64,000 bases of DNA from assembly GCA_021292165.1 (NCBI GenBank), contig CM037878.1, positions 3,596,001-3,660,000 of the forward strand. The letters run 5' to 3'. Under the pieces are notes generated by a model. That model worked only from the letters and a program-made list of their open reading frames with translations, did no database searches and was not told the DNA's origin. Shown here piece by piece: positions 9,999 to 21,870 of this stretch (the first letter of the stretch is position 1; each line of letters begins with the position of its first letter). This DNA is from Shinisaurus crocodilurus (taxonomy: Eukaryota > Chordata > Lepidosauria > Squamata > Shinisauridae). Made by a program: the position numbers and the translations under genes.

Positions 9999-11660
9999 GA
10001 CACGTGGCCACCCTACTTGTAGATCAGGTCAACACCATCCATGGACATCCTCCAGGTGACCATTTTCATCAAGCAAGGACCCTCCTTAGCTTGACGGGCA
10101 GTCCAGAGCTGCGTGTCCCGGCCCATTCTGCCTTGTGCATTCCTCGCCCAGCTTGAGGCTTCTTTCCTGGAGCTCCGATCTGTGTCTTCCACACTCTGGA
10201 CCTACGGAAATGCTCCAGACTCTCACACACCCTTCGTAGGAGAAGCCTCTCAACCCCCGCCCCCGATGACCCCACCTGCTGGCTGTTAGCTCTCTCCGAA
10301 CCTCGGAGGGAACTTCTTGCCTATCCATTTGGCACCCAGCAAGCTCAACGAGTTGTGTTGCCTTATTGAGTAGAGAATGGTACAGGCAGGTCCCTGCCCC
10401 AAGGAGTTACAATCAAATGCAGCCTTCCCCAACTTGATGTGTTGGACTACAGCTCCCAGTATCCCCTAGCCAGCCCCCTATATAATCTGGGGTCGTTCTG
10501 CAAATTGGCCACCCAATTGCTCACCCCTAACTCCGAGTCTCCTAACTCCTAGGACATTGGTTCATGTGATACAGCCAAGCAGCCCATGAAAGTGGAGCTG
10601 GGATACATCTTCGAATGCTCAGTTGCTAAAGGAAGGCGACAGCTGCTACCATCCTGTGACTGATAAATGTGCCGTGTAAATTGACCCTTAATATTTTGAA
10701 CAGCATTCTCGGCCTCCTTGCATTGACAAATGGTTTATATTTCACCAGTCCATTTGTCACTTTGTTGTCCTTTTATCCACAGTGGTTTTGCACTCAGATG
10801 TTCAGCAGGTGGAGCTCTGTCCTGCTCAGCACCCCTGTGTCAAGAAACAGCTGCACATGTTGAATGTCTGCCTGTCGTGCAGATATCAAAGGAGCAGAGC
10901 CTCTGCAAGTTTGTTTTTAGACATCCATATGGATCTATTTATGCCACTAGGAAAATAAACCTTCAAAGGAACATTGCAGGGGCTGGGACCGACAGCCGTG
11001 AAACAGAGGGTAGGTTGTTGCGTGCTGAGAATTATTCCTTTCATCGAGGATGGAAGAAGCCCTGGGCAGCCGAGGACTCCTTCAAGTTAATATTGCTATT
11101 GCTGATTTACAGCTGGAAGAAGATGTGCAATGCTGCCTGCTCATATAGCTGCCACCACACATGCTTTCCAGCTTCGAAAGGCTGCAAAGTGGGAGGAAAG
11201 CCCTTGGGAGACAGGCACACCAGTCTGACAACGCAGGGGAAACTGAGGCAAGACACATGCGCTGGAGGGCAGTTCCTGGCTGATGGCCAGGCCTCGGAAC
11301 GTTTCAAGGAGGGTTCACAAAGGGGAGCTTCTGGATCTGAACGTCCCCCCACCCCACACAAAATGGGGGAAGCTCTAGCACGGGGAGAGGAAACGATGCG
11401 CACTTCCTCTTTCTGTAGTTCTTGCATAATGTCCAAGGTAAGTTGCCCAATTCCTCTGTAAGGAGCACCACACAAGCTTTAAGGTCAGGGGCAATCCGCA
11501 AGAGATTCCTCCTTCTTCTTTTAGTCTTCACTTCTAAAGTTTTCATAGTTGCTGCCTGAATTTTGTCATATAATTATTATAAGCTGCCTTGGAATCGACT
11601 GATGACAGACAGTACACAAATGCATGAAATACATAAATGGGAGAAGTGGGCTACCTTAGC
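9999..11660. other. Mostly unassigned sequence
   Basis: Only the hAT-like arm at 10413-10480 was recognised. Frames such as 10730-11461 (243 codons) have no family features. Confidence 0.45.
10413..10480 (+). mobile_element. hAT-like arm fragment
   Basis: CAGCCTTCCCCAACTTGATG, then TTGGACTACAGCTCCCAG: left arm of the fold-back family only. Confidence 0.55.
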
Positions 11661-11878
11661 AAGCCAGTGTGGCCTAGTGGGGCTCGGGAGGGTCCGGGTT
11701 CTAGTGCCCGCTCTGCCATGAAGCTCACCGGATGACTTTGGGCCAGTCACGGACTCTCAGCCTAACCTACCTCACAGGGTTGTAGTGAGGATAAAATGGA
11801 GAGGAGGAGGATCACATACACCGCTTGGGGCTCCTGGATAAATAATATTAACAAATAGATAAATATTAAATAAATATT
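11661..11878 (+). mobile_element. Sauria SINE
   Basis: Head AGCCAGTGTGGCCTAGTGG, body CACCGGATGACTTTGGGCC, GGGTTGTAGTGAGGATAAAA, diverged tail ending AAATAAATATT. Confidence 0.85.
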
Positions 11879-13019
11879 GCACACAGCATGCCAGCCATAA
11901 GGGAGCACATGGGTCGTGTCATGCGTACTACCTCCCGCGTCCTTCCCATGTTTGATAATGTGCAAAGTCGCACTGAGATACCCTCACTTTGATTCATCTT
12001 GCTCTTCTCTCCAGGTCTTGTCCATACAAACAAGGCCATATAGTAAGGGTGACCGCCTCCTATCCTCCTCCCTCCCAATTGAATAGATTCCCCCCCCCCT
12101 TCTAGAATTGGGATTCTTATCCTTTCCCCCCCAACTCCATGGTTTCCATCCAGATTGGGCTCCAGACCACACAGAGCTCGGTTGGAAATGAATATGGACT
12201 AGAACCCACGTGAGCCTCATGAACCATTGTTTGGTAGGCTAGGCAAGGCATAAATATATTACAAATAATAAAGCCCCAGGCCCTTCTGGTGCCCAGTGAT
12301 GACATCATCACTGTGCCTTCACATGGCCCATCCCACTGGGCATTGCCACCACTACCCCAGATGTCCAAACTGGACCTAATCCAGAGGCCAGATTAATTTC
12401 CCATATGCCCGGTGCACGGCCAAGAAAGCCTTCTACTGAACCTCTTTTAGCCTGAGAGCCAAGTTCCATTTTGGAGAAGCTTTTGGCGGCCACTTTCCAG
12501 GGGTGGGCAAGGCCACTGGCAGAAAGGGCAGGGCTAAAATACCAGAAATGCAAAAGAATGCATTTTTTTTTTAAGAATGCTTAAAGCTCTCTGACTGCCA
12601 GGAATTAAGCCTCAGCAGAGACATTTCAACCTTTCAGAATTGCGGGAAAGGCATGCAAAAGCCAGGGAACCGCCGCCAAATTATCAGTGGTTGGGCAAAA
12701 GGGGGTGAGGGCAGGGGAAGGGGGCGTGGCCTGAGGTGGGCTGGATTTGGCCCCCGGGCTGAGGTTCAGCAGCACCCCGATTTACACTAACTTCCTTCTG
12801 GATTGGATTTGCAGGAGAGGGGGTCTACTCATCACTAGAACACTGTTAAAAGCTGTGAACATTTCAGTGTTTGGGGAGTGAGATATATGCTGTGACAATG
12901 AAAAAAACACACATCTAACACATACGTACATCATGTGGAAACTCAACAGCAAGCATAGTGGGTTACAAGGCAACCGTGTATTACCAAGTTAATATTTTGG
13001 ATATTTTTGGCAAGTGATC
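11879..13019. other. Unassigned apart from the dispersed repeat at 12400
   Basis: No exon-like signal seen. Confidence 0.45.
12400..12780. repeat. Dispersed repeat with GGCCC-rich ends, copy 1
   Basis: Shares AGTTCCATTTTGGAGAAGC and GGATTTGGCCCCCGGGC with the copies at 41815-42740 and 54868-55162. Probably a DNA transposon; ends not defined. Confidence 0.45.
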
Positions 13020-13343
13020 ACCTCAAGCTATGAACCTGTTCCTGACTCCCAGCTGAGCAGGAGCACAACAGGAGAGAGGCTCCAGCTGTTTTTGGGGACT
13101 GTGAAAAGGCAAGCAGGCTCCCAGAGAGCGAGCGATCAGAGTGAGTGCACAGGGAGAGCAAACAGGAGTTTGGCAGCGGAGTTCGGCAGGGGAGGTCAAG
13201 GGGGAGGTCCCTAAAAAAAAAAAAAATACAACAAAAAAAAATAAATAAAAATAAATAAATAATAAAAAAAAAATTTAAAAAAAAAAAAAACCAAAAAAAA
13301 CACACCATATATATATATTCTAGGAAGACAGAAACAGAGCACT

Positions 13344-14372
13344 ATGGAAGGAAAGGACTCAGCAGTGGTGGTGACCTGCAAGGGGTGTGCAATGTTTTGT
13401 TTTCCTGCCGGAGATCAACATGGCTTACACGTGCAACAAGTGCAAGCTGGTCACGCTGTTGGAAGAAAAGGTCAGAGGACTGGAGCAGCAAGTGTCAACC
13501 CTCAGGAGCATAAGAGAAAGCGAGGAGTTCTTAGACAGAACGGTGGATCTACAGCACCAAAGCACAGTACAGGAGCCAGAAGGGCAACGGCAGGATGAGG
13601 TGGAGTCGGAGACTGCAGAGGCAAGGGAAAATAACGCAGGGGGAACTCCCTGGAAAAGGGTGACTGTTAGGAGCAGAAGAACTACAAGACACTCTGCGCC
13701 TGTGGAAGCAGTGGAGCTATGGAACCGCTTCCATGTACTTGAGGACGAGAGCAGAGGACAGCCTGCAGAGGACGGATTACCGGGCACCCACGTGACAGCG
13801 AGCAAGAGGCTGAGGGTCAGTCGAGTGGAGGCAATCAAACCAAGGCCTACAGCAAGAGGAAGAGAAGAGTACTCGTAGTGGGAGACTCCCTCCTGCGGGG
13901 GATCGAAGCCAAAGTATGTCGCGAAGACCCATGGACTCGCCAGGTGTGCTGTCTCCCCGGGGCACGGATTAAGGATGTGACAGAGCAGCTGCCGAGGCTC
14001 ATGCAGCCCACCGACACATACCCCTTTCTTCTCTTCCACGTGGGTACAAATGATACTGCCAAGCGGAGTTACAAAGAAATCACGGCAGACTTTGAAGAGC
14101 TGGGAAGGGAACTCAAGAACTTCGGGGCCCAGATAGTTTTCTCATCCATCCTTCCAGTACTTGGAAGAGGCATAGAAAGGGAAAGAAAAATACTCCGAGT
14201 GAATGACTGGCTACGAAGGTGGAGCCGACGTGAGGGATTTGGATTCTGGGACCACGGGCTACACTTCTTGGAAGATGGACTGCTGGCAAAGGATGGGTTG
14301 CACCTCACAAGGACTGGGAAGAATGTGTTTGGACACAGCATGAGGAACTTAATCAGGAGGGCTTTAAACTGA
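13344..14372 (+). pseudogene. CR1 ORF1 (Cys-motif, coiled coil, SGNH esterase-like), two frameshifts
   Basis: The reading starts at ATG 13344 (MEGKDSAVVVTCKGC). A CxxC pair is followed after about 20 residues by a second one (CNKC), a possible zinc-binding motif, and then a leucine/glutamate-rich coiled-coil segment (LLEEKVRGLEQQVSTL). The C-terminal third has the GDSLLRG block, HVGTND and a distal DGLHLT block, which are the Ser, Asn and Asp/His blocks of the SGNH esterase domain known from CR1 ORF1. The frame changes near 13403, where one T too many in a T-run would explain it, and again near 13840-13870 in a purine-rich stretch. ORF1 proteins bind RNA and accompany the LINE transcript; this copy cannot make one in a single frame. 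Confidence 0.85.
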
Positions 14373-14410
14373 ATCCAACAGGGGAGGGAGACATAAACTC
14401 GGGGGTACCA

Positions 14411-17280
14411 ATGGAAGAAGGCCTCTATGCCACAATGGAGAGAACAGCTCCAGCGGTGCCCATTGATAGTCTACCACAAAATGTAGGGGGAAAGTCGGAC
14501 TATAAAGCACATAGTCTTCAATGTCTCTATACTAATGCCCAGAGTATGGGCAATAAACAAGACGAACTTGAACTCTTGATACATGAGGGCAAGTACGACT
14601 TGATAGGGATAACTGAAACCTGGTGGGATGACTCCCATGACTGGAATACAGCAATTGAAGGGTATAACTTGTTCAAAAGGAACAGAAGCAACAGAAAGGG
14701 AGGTGGAGTTGCACTGTATGTTAAAAATACGTATCTCTGCACAGAGATGCAGGAAGAGGAGCTTGGCAGCCCCATTGAGAGCATCTGGGTTAAAATAAAG
14801 GGGGCAAAGAATAAAACGAACATGGCGGTTGGAGTCTACTACCGACCACCCAATCAAGGAGAAGACGAGGATGGAACTTTTGAAAAGCAAATTGCCATTG
14901 TTTCAAGGAGGCACGATGTGGTAGTAATGGGAGACTTCAATTTCCCTGATATCTGTTGGGAGACTTATTCAGCCAAGCATGGCCCCTCCAAGAAATTCCT
15001 GAGCTGTGCTGCTGATAACTTCCTCCTACAGAAAGTGGAGGAAGGAACTAGAGGATCGGCTATCCTTGACCTGATTCTAACCAACAGAGACGAGTTAGTG
15101 GATAAAGTGGCAGTTTCGGGAACTCTGGGGGAAAGTGACCATGTTATACTTGAGTTCTTGATTCTAACGGAAGCAAAAGCTGAGTGTAGCCAAACACGTA
15201 CCCTGGATTTTAGGAAAGCCAATTTTAACAAACTCAGAACAATGATTAGCAAGATCCCATGGCAAGTGACTCTCACGAGAAAGGGAGCCCAGGAGGGGTG
15301 GGAGTTTTTAAAAAAGGAAATTTTAAAGGCACAATTGCAAACAATTCCCACAAGGAAAAAGGCAGAGGGCAACAGAAGAAGCCAATGTGGCTTCACAATA
15401 AACTCAAAGATGACCTGAAAACAAAAAAGGACACGTATAGGAAGTGGAAGGAAGGACAGGCTACAGGGGAAGAGTACAGGCAGGTAGCACAGAACTGCAG
15501 GAATAGTGTCAGGAAGGCTAAAGCTGAGAATGAGCTAAGGTTAGCGAGGAATGCTAAAAGCAACAAAAAAGCTTTCTTCAGATACATGCACAGTAAAAGA
15601 CAGAAGAAAGAACTGGTGGTTCAACTACGCAATGAGGATGGCAAATTGATAACAGAAGACAAAGAAAAGGCAGAAGTGTTCAATTCCTACTTCGGCTCGG
15701 TATTCTCCCAAAAGAGGGTCTATGACCCCCCTGGCAAACCTGAAGTGCAGACTGAAGGGGCAGAATTGCAGCTTGAGATTGATAGGCAAATGGTCAGGGA
15801 GCACCTGATTACTCTGAACGAGTTTAAATCTCCAGGGCCTGATGAGCTGCATCCTAGAGTAATAAAGGAACTGGCAGAAGAACTCTCAGAACCACTGTCT
15901 ATTATCTTTGAGAAATCATGGAGGACAGGTGAAGTGCCAGACGACTGGAGGAGGGCAAATGTTGTTCCCATCTTCAAAAAGGGCAAGAAGGAGGAACCTG
16001 GGAACTATAGGCCAGTCAGTCTGACATCAATCCCCGGGAAGATTTTTGAGCAGATTATAAAGAAGTCAGTCTGCAAGCACCTTGAAAACAATGCAGTGAT
16101 TACTAGAAGCCAGCATGGATTTGTCAAGAACAAATCCTGTCAGACTAATCTGATCTCATTTTTTGATCGGGTAACCTCCCTTGTGGACTGTGGGAATGCT
16201 GTGGACATTATATATCTGGACTTCAGCAAAGCTTTCGACAAAGTGCCTCATGATATCCTGATTAGTAAGCTAGCTAAGAGTGGGCTAGATGGAACAACTA
16301 TCAGGTGGATCCACAATTGGCTACAGAATCGGACTCAAAGAGTGCTTATCAATGGTTCCTTCTCAAACTGGGGAGAGGTAACGAGCGGGGTACCACAGGG
16401 CTCGGTCCTGGGCCCGGTGCTCTTCAACATTTTTATTAATGATTTGGATCAGGAGGTACAGGGAATGCTTATCAAATTTGCAGATGACACAAAGTTGGGT
16501 GGAACAGCTAATACTCTGGAAGACAGAAACAAAATTCAAAGTGACCTCGATAGGCTGGAGCGCTGGGCCGAAAACAACAGAATGAAATTTAATAGGGATA
16601 AATGCCAAGTGCTGCACCTAGGGAGAGGAAACCAAATGCAGAGTTACAGAATGGGGGACACTTGGCTCAACAATACTACAAGTGAGAAGGATCTTGGAAT
16701 TGTGGTAGATCACAAACTGAATATGAGCCAGCAATGCGATGTGGCTGCAAAGAAGGCAAATGCAATTTTGGGCTGTATTAATAGAAGTATAGCTTCCAAA
16801 TCGCGGGAAGTGATAATTCCCCTTTACTCGGCACTGGTTAGGCCTCATCTTGAGTACTGTGTCCAGTTCTGGGCACCTCACTTTAAGAAGGACATAGACA
16901 AACTGGAGAGGGTTCAGAGGAGGGCAACAAGGATGATAAAGGGACTGGAAACAAGGCCCTATGAGGAGAGACTGAAAGAACTGGGCATGTTTAGCCTTCA
17001 GAAGAGGAGACTGAGGGGAGATATGATCGCACTCTTCCAGTATTTGAAGGGATGTCACACAGAGGAGGGCAAAGATCTCTTCTCGATCATCCCAGTTTGC
17101 AGGACACGGAATAATGGGCTCAAGTTACAGGAACCTAAATTCCACCTAAACATCAGGAAAAATTTCCTGACTGTCAGAGCAATAAGACAATGGAATCAAC
17201 TACCTAGGGAGGTCGTGGGCTCTCCCACTCTGGAGGCATTTAAGGTGCAGCTGGACAGACATCTGTCAGAGATGCTTTGA
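14411..17280 (+). pseudogene. CR1 ORF2 (endonuclease and reverse transcriptase), one frameshift
   Basis: The first part (14411-15418, 335 residues) is an APE-type endonuclease: YTNAQSM, the catalytic ITETWW block, GDFNFPDI and the GESDH block. The second part (to the stop at 17280) is the reverse transcriptase. It has FKSPGPDELHPR, NYRPVSLTSIPGK, YLDFSKAFDKVPH, GVPQGSVLGPVLF and the catalytic FADD near 16477-16488, followed by the thumb and a C-terminal region ending DRHLSEML. The two parts lie in different frames with overlapping ORF ends, so one base was lost or gained around 15340-15390, within an A-rich run. All RT key residues are present. In an intact copy this protein nicks the target and primes reverse transcription there. 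Confidence 0.9.
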
Positions 17281-17817
17281 CCTAGATTCCTGCATTGAGC
17301 AGGGGGTTGGACTCGATGGCCTTGTAGGCCCCTTCCAACTCTACTTTTCTATGATTCTAACCGCTTGACCCAAAAGAAGTGCTTGGGGTCTATTTCTCAA
17401 ACACAGGGAGGTGTGCTGTCAGATATCATGATCCTAAACATACTTCCTCTGAGAGAAAACTGGATTGCAATGGTATTTTCTTTGTAATAAGCATGTAAGA
17501 TTGCAGTCTTCTTTTACACATCTAGGCCAAAATTTAAAATTTCCTCAAATGTCCAGCCCAAACCATCTCTGGTCACAGAATCTTTTCTGCTGATGTGGGT
17601 TCTGTGAAATACACGTTCAGCACATTTTCCTGGTTCCACATGCCACGATTGTTCCATGAGTGCACTCGGCTCAACGTAATGCTCCTTTCGATTTAACATG
17701 GAAGATTTCTGCAATTAATTCTAGCCCCGTTGCATGCACGGTTTGTCACAGCTTTAATCTCTGTCCATTTGTTCTTGTCTTCCTCCCCCCTCCCCCTCAA
17801 TTTTTACCAATGAGCAC

Positions 17818-17897
17818 AGTTTCCTGCATTGAGCAGGGGGTTGGACTCGATAGCCTTGTAGGCTCCTTCCAACTCTATGATCTATGAAATCTATGAA
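17818..17897 (+). mobile_element. Tail-only fragment of the 5S-CR1 SINE
   Basis: It begins AGTTTCCTGCATTGAGC. This matches the SINE junction rather than true CR1, which reads GGATTCCTGCATTG. It ends in the SINE-specific ATGATCTATGAAATCTATGAA instead of the CR1 TTTTCTATGATTCT tail. The 5S head is missing. Confidence 0.65.
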
Positions 17898-18000
17898 CGG
17901 ATGAGCGCGCAACCAAATCGTCAGAAAAGTACACGCTCAGATGGCAAGCGCATGGCGGGTGATCAGAGGAGGCCAGTATCAGATAAGCACAAGAGCGCAT

Positions 18001-18107
18001 CATAGAATCATAGAATCATAGAAAAGTAGAGTTGGAAGGGGCCTACAAGGCCATCGAGTCCAACCCCCTGCTCAATGCAGGAATCCAGGTCAAAGCATCT
18101 CTGCTTT
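18001..18107 (-). mobile_element. CR1 LINE 3' end
   Basis: Minus-strand CR1 3' UTR with the GGCCTTGTAGGCC hairpin and three ATGATTCT tail units at the left border; truncated at CAAAGCATCTCTG. Confidence 0.85.
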
Positions 18108-18253
18108 CTCAATGCTCAATGCCCACAAGCATTTGTGCGTATAAAACAGAAGGGAGGGTTTTGCGGGTAAAGATGAGAATAAACAAAGGAAATGGAAGCC
18201 GGGCATGCATTAGTGGTCTCCACATAGTTTGGAAATAAGACTAGCTAACCGAG

Positions 18254-18341
18254 ACTGCAATCCCGTCCATGTTTACTCAGAAGTATGTCCCACTGAAGTC
18301 AATGGAGCTTACTCACAAGTAAGCGAGTATAGAATTACAGT
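18254..18341. mobile_element. Short inverted-end repeat
   Basis: ACTGCAATCC...TTACTCAGAAGTA is mirrored by TTACTCACAAGTAAG...AATTACAGT. CCGAG flanks both sides (18249-18253, 18342-18346). A related copy is at 35032. Confidence 0.65.
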
Positions 18342-19330
18342 CCGAGAATCCCAGACTCCACAGAGAAATTTGAACGGAAGAATGTCATAAGTATTCCTAA
18401 TTTTGACTGGACACGATTTGTTTGTTTTACACACGGTGATTCCCTCCCCACCCAAAAAAAGTTCAGCTGAGTTGCAAGAGTGAGCTCTTTGGAGGAAAAA
18501 ATGGTCAAAGACCCTCCCCCCCCAACATTTGCTTTAGAATGATTCCACCCTGAGCAATTTCTTGGCAGCTCAGACTCCATAGAGGTGAAAAGGGAGAACT
18601 CCAGTGAGACGGTGAAATGTACATGCAGCTGAAGCAGGTTCAAGGGGAATGTTTCATGGATTCCTTCTGTTGGCTGGGTTCAATCCCTGGTGACTTATTG
18701 GGGTGGGAGTGTGGAGATCCTAGGTACAGGATAGGAGTGAGAATTTGCATAGACCAAGAAGACGCTGGAGAAGAAGCCAGGAACAAAATCAGCTGTACTC
18801 ACGCTAGTTCAGTTAAATGCTGGGGAAGCCACCTGGCGATGGGAACCCATTCTCTCCAAGTTGGGAAGGTTTGGAGCAGCTACTGCCAAGAAGCAGATGA
18901 TACATGGTACAAGAAAATTGTCTTGGCTTCCCAACTGCACCCAGTCCCACCCTACGAGGCCTGTTGGCTTGGAGTGTTGGCACGGAGCTAACGGTCTGCT
19001 ATGCAACCAACTGGTTTCCCCTCCCATCGCCCCCAACTCAGCAGCTGTTCTCCCCCCCACCACCTCCCGTTGTGTAATCCTGTAACTTGTAAGGACAGGT
19101 GTTCCCTAATTAAACGCACCCAGGTACTATACGCTCCAAGACACATCCTGGTCATAAATCCTTTCACTGGGGTTGGGAGTGCATTGGCAGCTGAGAGACA
19201 CTTGCAATCATAGCGGAAATATTTATTTTTAAAAGACACATGAGTACAGTGGAAAATCCCAGCAGCCATGGGCTAGCCGGTGTTGTGAAATTTCACAGCC
19301 GGTTTCCCATAGGTATTACAAGGCAAGTGG

Positions 19331-19760
19331 TAGGGCCGTCCGAGAAATCCATAATGGACTCAGATGAGTTTGGATTTCTATGAATCCGGCCTGCGGACTC
19401 CACAATGGACTGGCTTTTCCTGAGTCACACAGATTCCATGGATTTGCAGACCGTTTTTTTTTTTTTACTATTCCATAACTTTACGCAAATTTAGTCATAG
19501 AATTTTTTTTAAAAAAAAAATGCTAACCAAAAATGAGCATTTCCTCCCATAGGCTAAAATGTGAAAATGCGCATTTTGGGGGGAATTTTGTGCTGCTTTG
19601 GAACTGTGAATTTGAGCAAATGCATACACACGTATTTGTGCAAAATCCAATTCCATCTGTGAGCAGATGACAGAACAAAAGGCACCTGAAAATCCACAAA
19701 ACGCAGCTGGAACACATTTAACAAAGTCTGTATGTCCCTAGCAAACAGCCCTACCTGATG
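19331..19760. mobile_element. hAT-like DNA repeat (diverged)
   Basis: Contains AGAAATCCATAATGGACTC, a T-rich centre, and AAAATGCGCATTTTGG. The right side has CACATTTAACAAAGTC. The order of motifs is shared with 55890-56161 and, inverted, with 59054-59435. Confidence 0.5.
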
Positions 19761-19904
19761 GGGCAAATGTTTTTGAATTGGGGTAAGTGTGGCTCAGAAT
19801 CACAAACTCTCTTAAAAGCCTTTCTTTGGAAATCTGAGAGTTTAACAATCCTAAATAGATTTCCTCAAAAGCAAGTTCTTTTGGTTTCAGCTGGTCTTAG
19901 GGGC

Positions 19905-20085
19905 TTGCAGCTCAATCCTTTGGATGTGTATTCAGAAGGAAATCCCACTGTGCTCTATGGGGGGGGGGCACTTACTCAGACTCCTAGGTGTGCACAAGGC
20001 ACTGCAGCCTAAACATACTTGCTGGGAAGCAAGTTCCATTGAAGTCAGTGGGACTCACTTCTGTGTAAACCTAGTGATATGCTCA
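19905..20085. repeat. Two degraded copies of the inverted-end repeat
   Basis: GCAGCTCAATCC..GTATTCAGAAGG..CCCACTG and, again, CTGCAGCCTAAAC..CCATTGAAGTCAGTGGGAC. Boundaries unclear. Confidence 0.45.
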
Positions 20086-20175
20086 GTCTGCTTCTGCAAG
20101 CGGTGAGGTTTCAGAGGTGCAGCTCTTCCCTGTGTTTGGTTTCTTTTGGGTCTTCCATTTTTTAATATTTGAATT

Positions 20176-21448
20176 TGTGGCGGACCGAGCTTGGTCCGTT
20201 GTGCAGGTTCGGCACCTTAAGAGTTAACGGGCACGGAAGTCATGCCCTGTACACGGCTGTCAAAACCTTTACTTTCAGCCCAGAGTGAAATTGACAAGGA
20301 ATCCCCTTGGAAACACAGGGAAGCCACAAGCTAGTCAGTTACAAAAGAGTTTAATGGAGCCAAACTAATAGACTACAGGAATTTCCCAATATAAACAGAA
20401 CACAGTCAATACAGATAGGAAAACGAAAGTATTCAATTTGCTTTCTAGGTAGGCTTTGCTCGAATGCAGACTATTACCTGACACCAGAGACTCTGGGCTT
20501 GTTCGCACGACACGGGAACCGCAAGTCCCCCGCGGTCCCCGTGTCGTGTGCACGCCAACCGGGGGTGCCCCCGCGGGAGAGCCGCGCGTGGGACGCTCGC
20601 AAAGTGACCATGGTCGGTAGAGGGGTAAGCCCCTACCGCGCGTGGTCACCGTGCCATCGGAACAGCGGGCGGCCGTCCCGCGGGGTCCCCACAGAGACGG
20701 CAGCCCAGAGCGGCCGGAGCCGCCGCCGCTCCAGCCTGTAGGGGCAAACGGCCCCTCTGGGCATCCCGGGCCTCACCCCCTACCGCCGGGAGGCCCGCAC
20801 TGCGGTGTGGGGACTACGGGGTTTGCCCACGCACGCGGGGCGCCGGTCGTGTGCGGTGCCCCGCCGGACCCCACGGACGTCCCCGTGGTTCCTCCCCCGC
20901 CGGCAGCCTGGGTCGTGTGAACCGGCCCTCTGACTCTAGATTCTAAGGTAGTGGTTTGCTTTGCCGATCGCCAGGCGCCCTGCCCGGGGCGGGAAGTTGC
21001 TTGGCCCTAGCCAGAGCTAGCGACCTGACCTGTGCAAGCCTGCACCGTGTTCCCAACAACCCTTTGTTCTTTGGCCCGTACCTTTTCTACCCTCTCTCGC
21101 CCCCTCCCCACCCTTGATGATCAGGTGGGATGGTTCTGCCCCGCAGGGTGGTGGCACCTTTTGGGTGCTGGCATCTCCTGGGTAATTGGGGTACTTTGGA
21201 GCTCTTTGAGACTGTGCGGGGGGTCTCCAGAAACACACCTCTGGAATGTTATGCGCTTCCTTGGGGGAAGTGTAAATGTGCCCCATTGAAGGTATGCAGA
21301 TGTGGCAGATGTGGCTTGTGTATAACTGGTCTGCCCAGAATTGTGTCTCTTGTGCCCCGGGTGGGGACTATGCAGACGGAAAAGGGGAAAACATGTCAGG
21401 GTTCAATATGTCAAGGGTTCAGAAGTGTGCTCAGGCTTTCTCTCCACA
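20176..21448. mobile_element. Solo LTR (copy A) with an internal GC-rich insertion
   Basis: Ends TGTGGCGG and TCTCCACA are flanked by GAATT at 20171-20175 and 21449-21453. Without the insert at 20495-20937 it is about 830 bp. It aligns with copy B (GGTTCGGC.C, GTTAAC.GGCAC, GGTTCCCAACAACCCT, AGCTCTTTGAGACTG) in the same orientation. Transcription direction is unclear. Confidence 0.82.
20495..20931. mobile_element. GC-rich MITE-like element inside LTR copy A
   Basis: A very GC-rich 437-bp insert with inverted ends (GGGCTTGTTCGCACGAC and, reversed, GGGCCGGTTCACACGAC) is flanked by GACTCT at 20489-20494 and 20932-20937. LTR copy B lacks it at the matching site (AGAGACTCTACGC). No coding capacity is recognised; superfamily is uncertain. 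Confidence 0.75.
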
Positions 21449-21459
21449 GAATTCATTTC

Positions 21460-21790
21460 CAAATCCACAGGTTGAGTTGGGAGGGCCTTCCATAGAGTGG
21501 GAACCGCCACATTAAAGGCCCTACTCCTGGTGGTCTTCATGGGGATATCCAACCCATGTACCGTAGGACCACCAGGAGCAGGGCGTTAAGTGTAGCACCA
21601 GTGCCTCTTTAGAAAACCTTGGCATATCTTCAAGTATCCTGGTCCCAAGTTATTCAGGGCTTTATAGACCAGTACAGGAACCTAAACTTGCCCCAGAAGC
21701 AGATGGGCAGCCACTGCAGAGCCTTTGGCAGAGGGGTTACCTGCTGGTATGGAGTGGTACAGCCAGGTAGCCATATTTAGAGATTTTATT
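21460..21790 (-). mobile_element. Old L2-like LINE fragment
   Basis: Minus-strand sequence with the order seen in other L2-like copies (..CCACTGCAG.., GGCTTTATAGACCAGTACAG, CCAAGTTATTCAGG). It borders an AT-rich stretch and LTR copy A. Confidence 0.45.
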
Positions 21791-21791
21791 A

Positions 21792-21795
<4 letters not shown>

Positions 21796-21823
<28 letters not shown>

Positions 21824-21870
21824 ATATTATATTAATCAGATTATTAATAATAATAATTCTCTCTCTCTTT
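21796..21870 (+). repeat. (TA)n and AAT-rich stretch
   Basis: ATATAT run followed by AATAATAATAAT. Confidence 0.85.

Larger units (their letters stand above)
13020..17361 (+). mobile_element. Nearly full-length CR1 LINE
   Basis: A 5' leader (about 13020-13343, with an A-rich stretch 13214-13300) is followed by ORF1, ORF2 and a short 3' UTR ending in the CR1-type tail TTCTATGATTCTA. The 3' UTR contains the hairpin GGCCTTGTAGGCC that recurs in all truncated CR1 copies of the window. The element is complete in domain order but not coding-intact. Apparent single-base shifts lie near 13403 and 13840-13870 in ORF1 and 15340-15390 in ORF2. No target-site duplication was recognised, which is usual for CR1. 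Confidence 0.9.
17362..19330. other. Unassigned between the listed short repeats
   Basis: Besides 17818-17897, 18001-18107 and 18254-18341 nothing is recognised; open frames are short. Confidence 0.45.

Noticed and set aside
10730..11461. 243-codon plus-strand open frame
   Set aside because: No family features and low-complexity segments; looks like chance.
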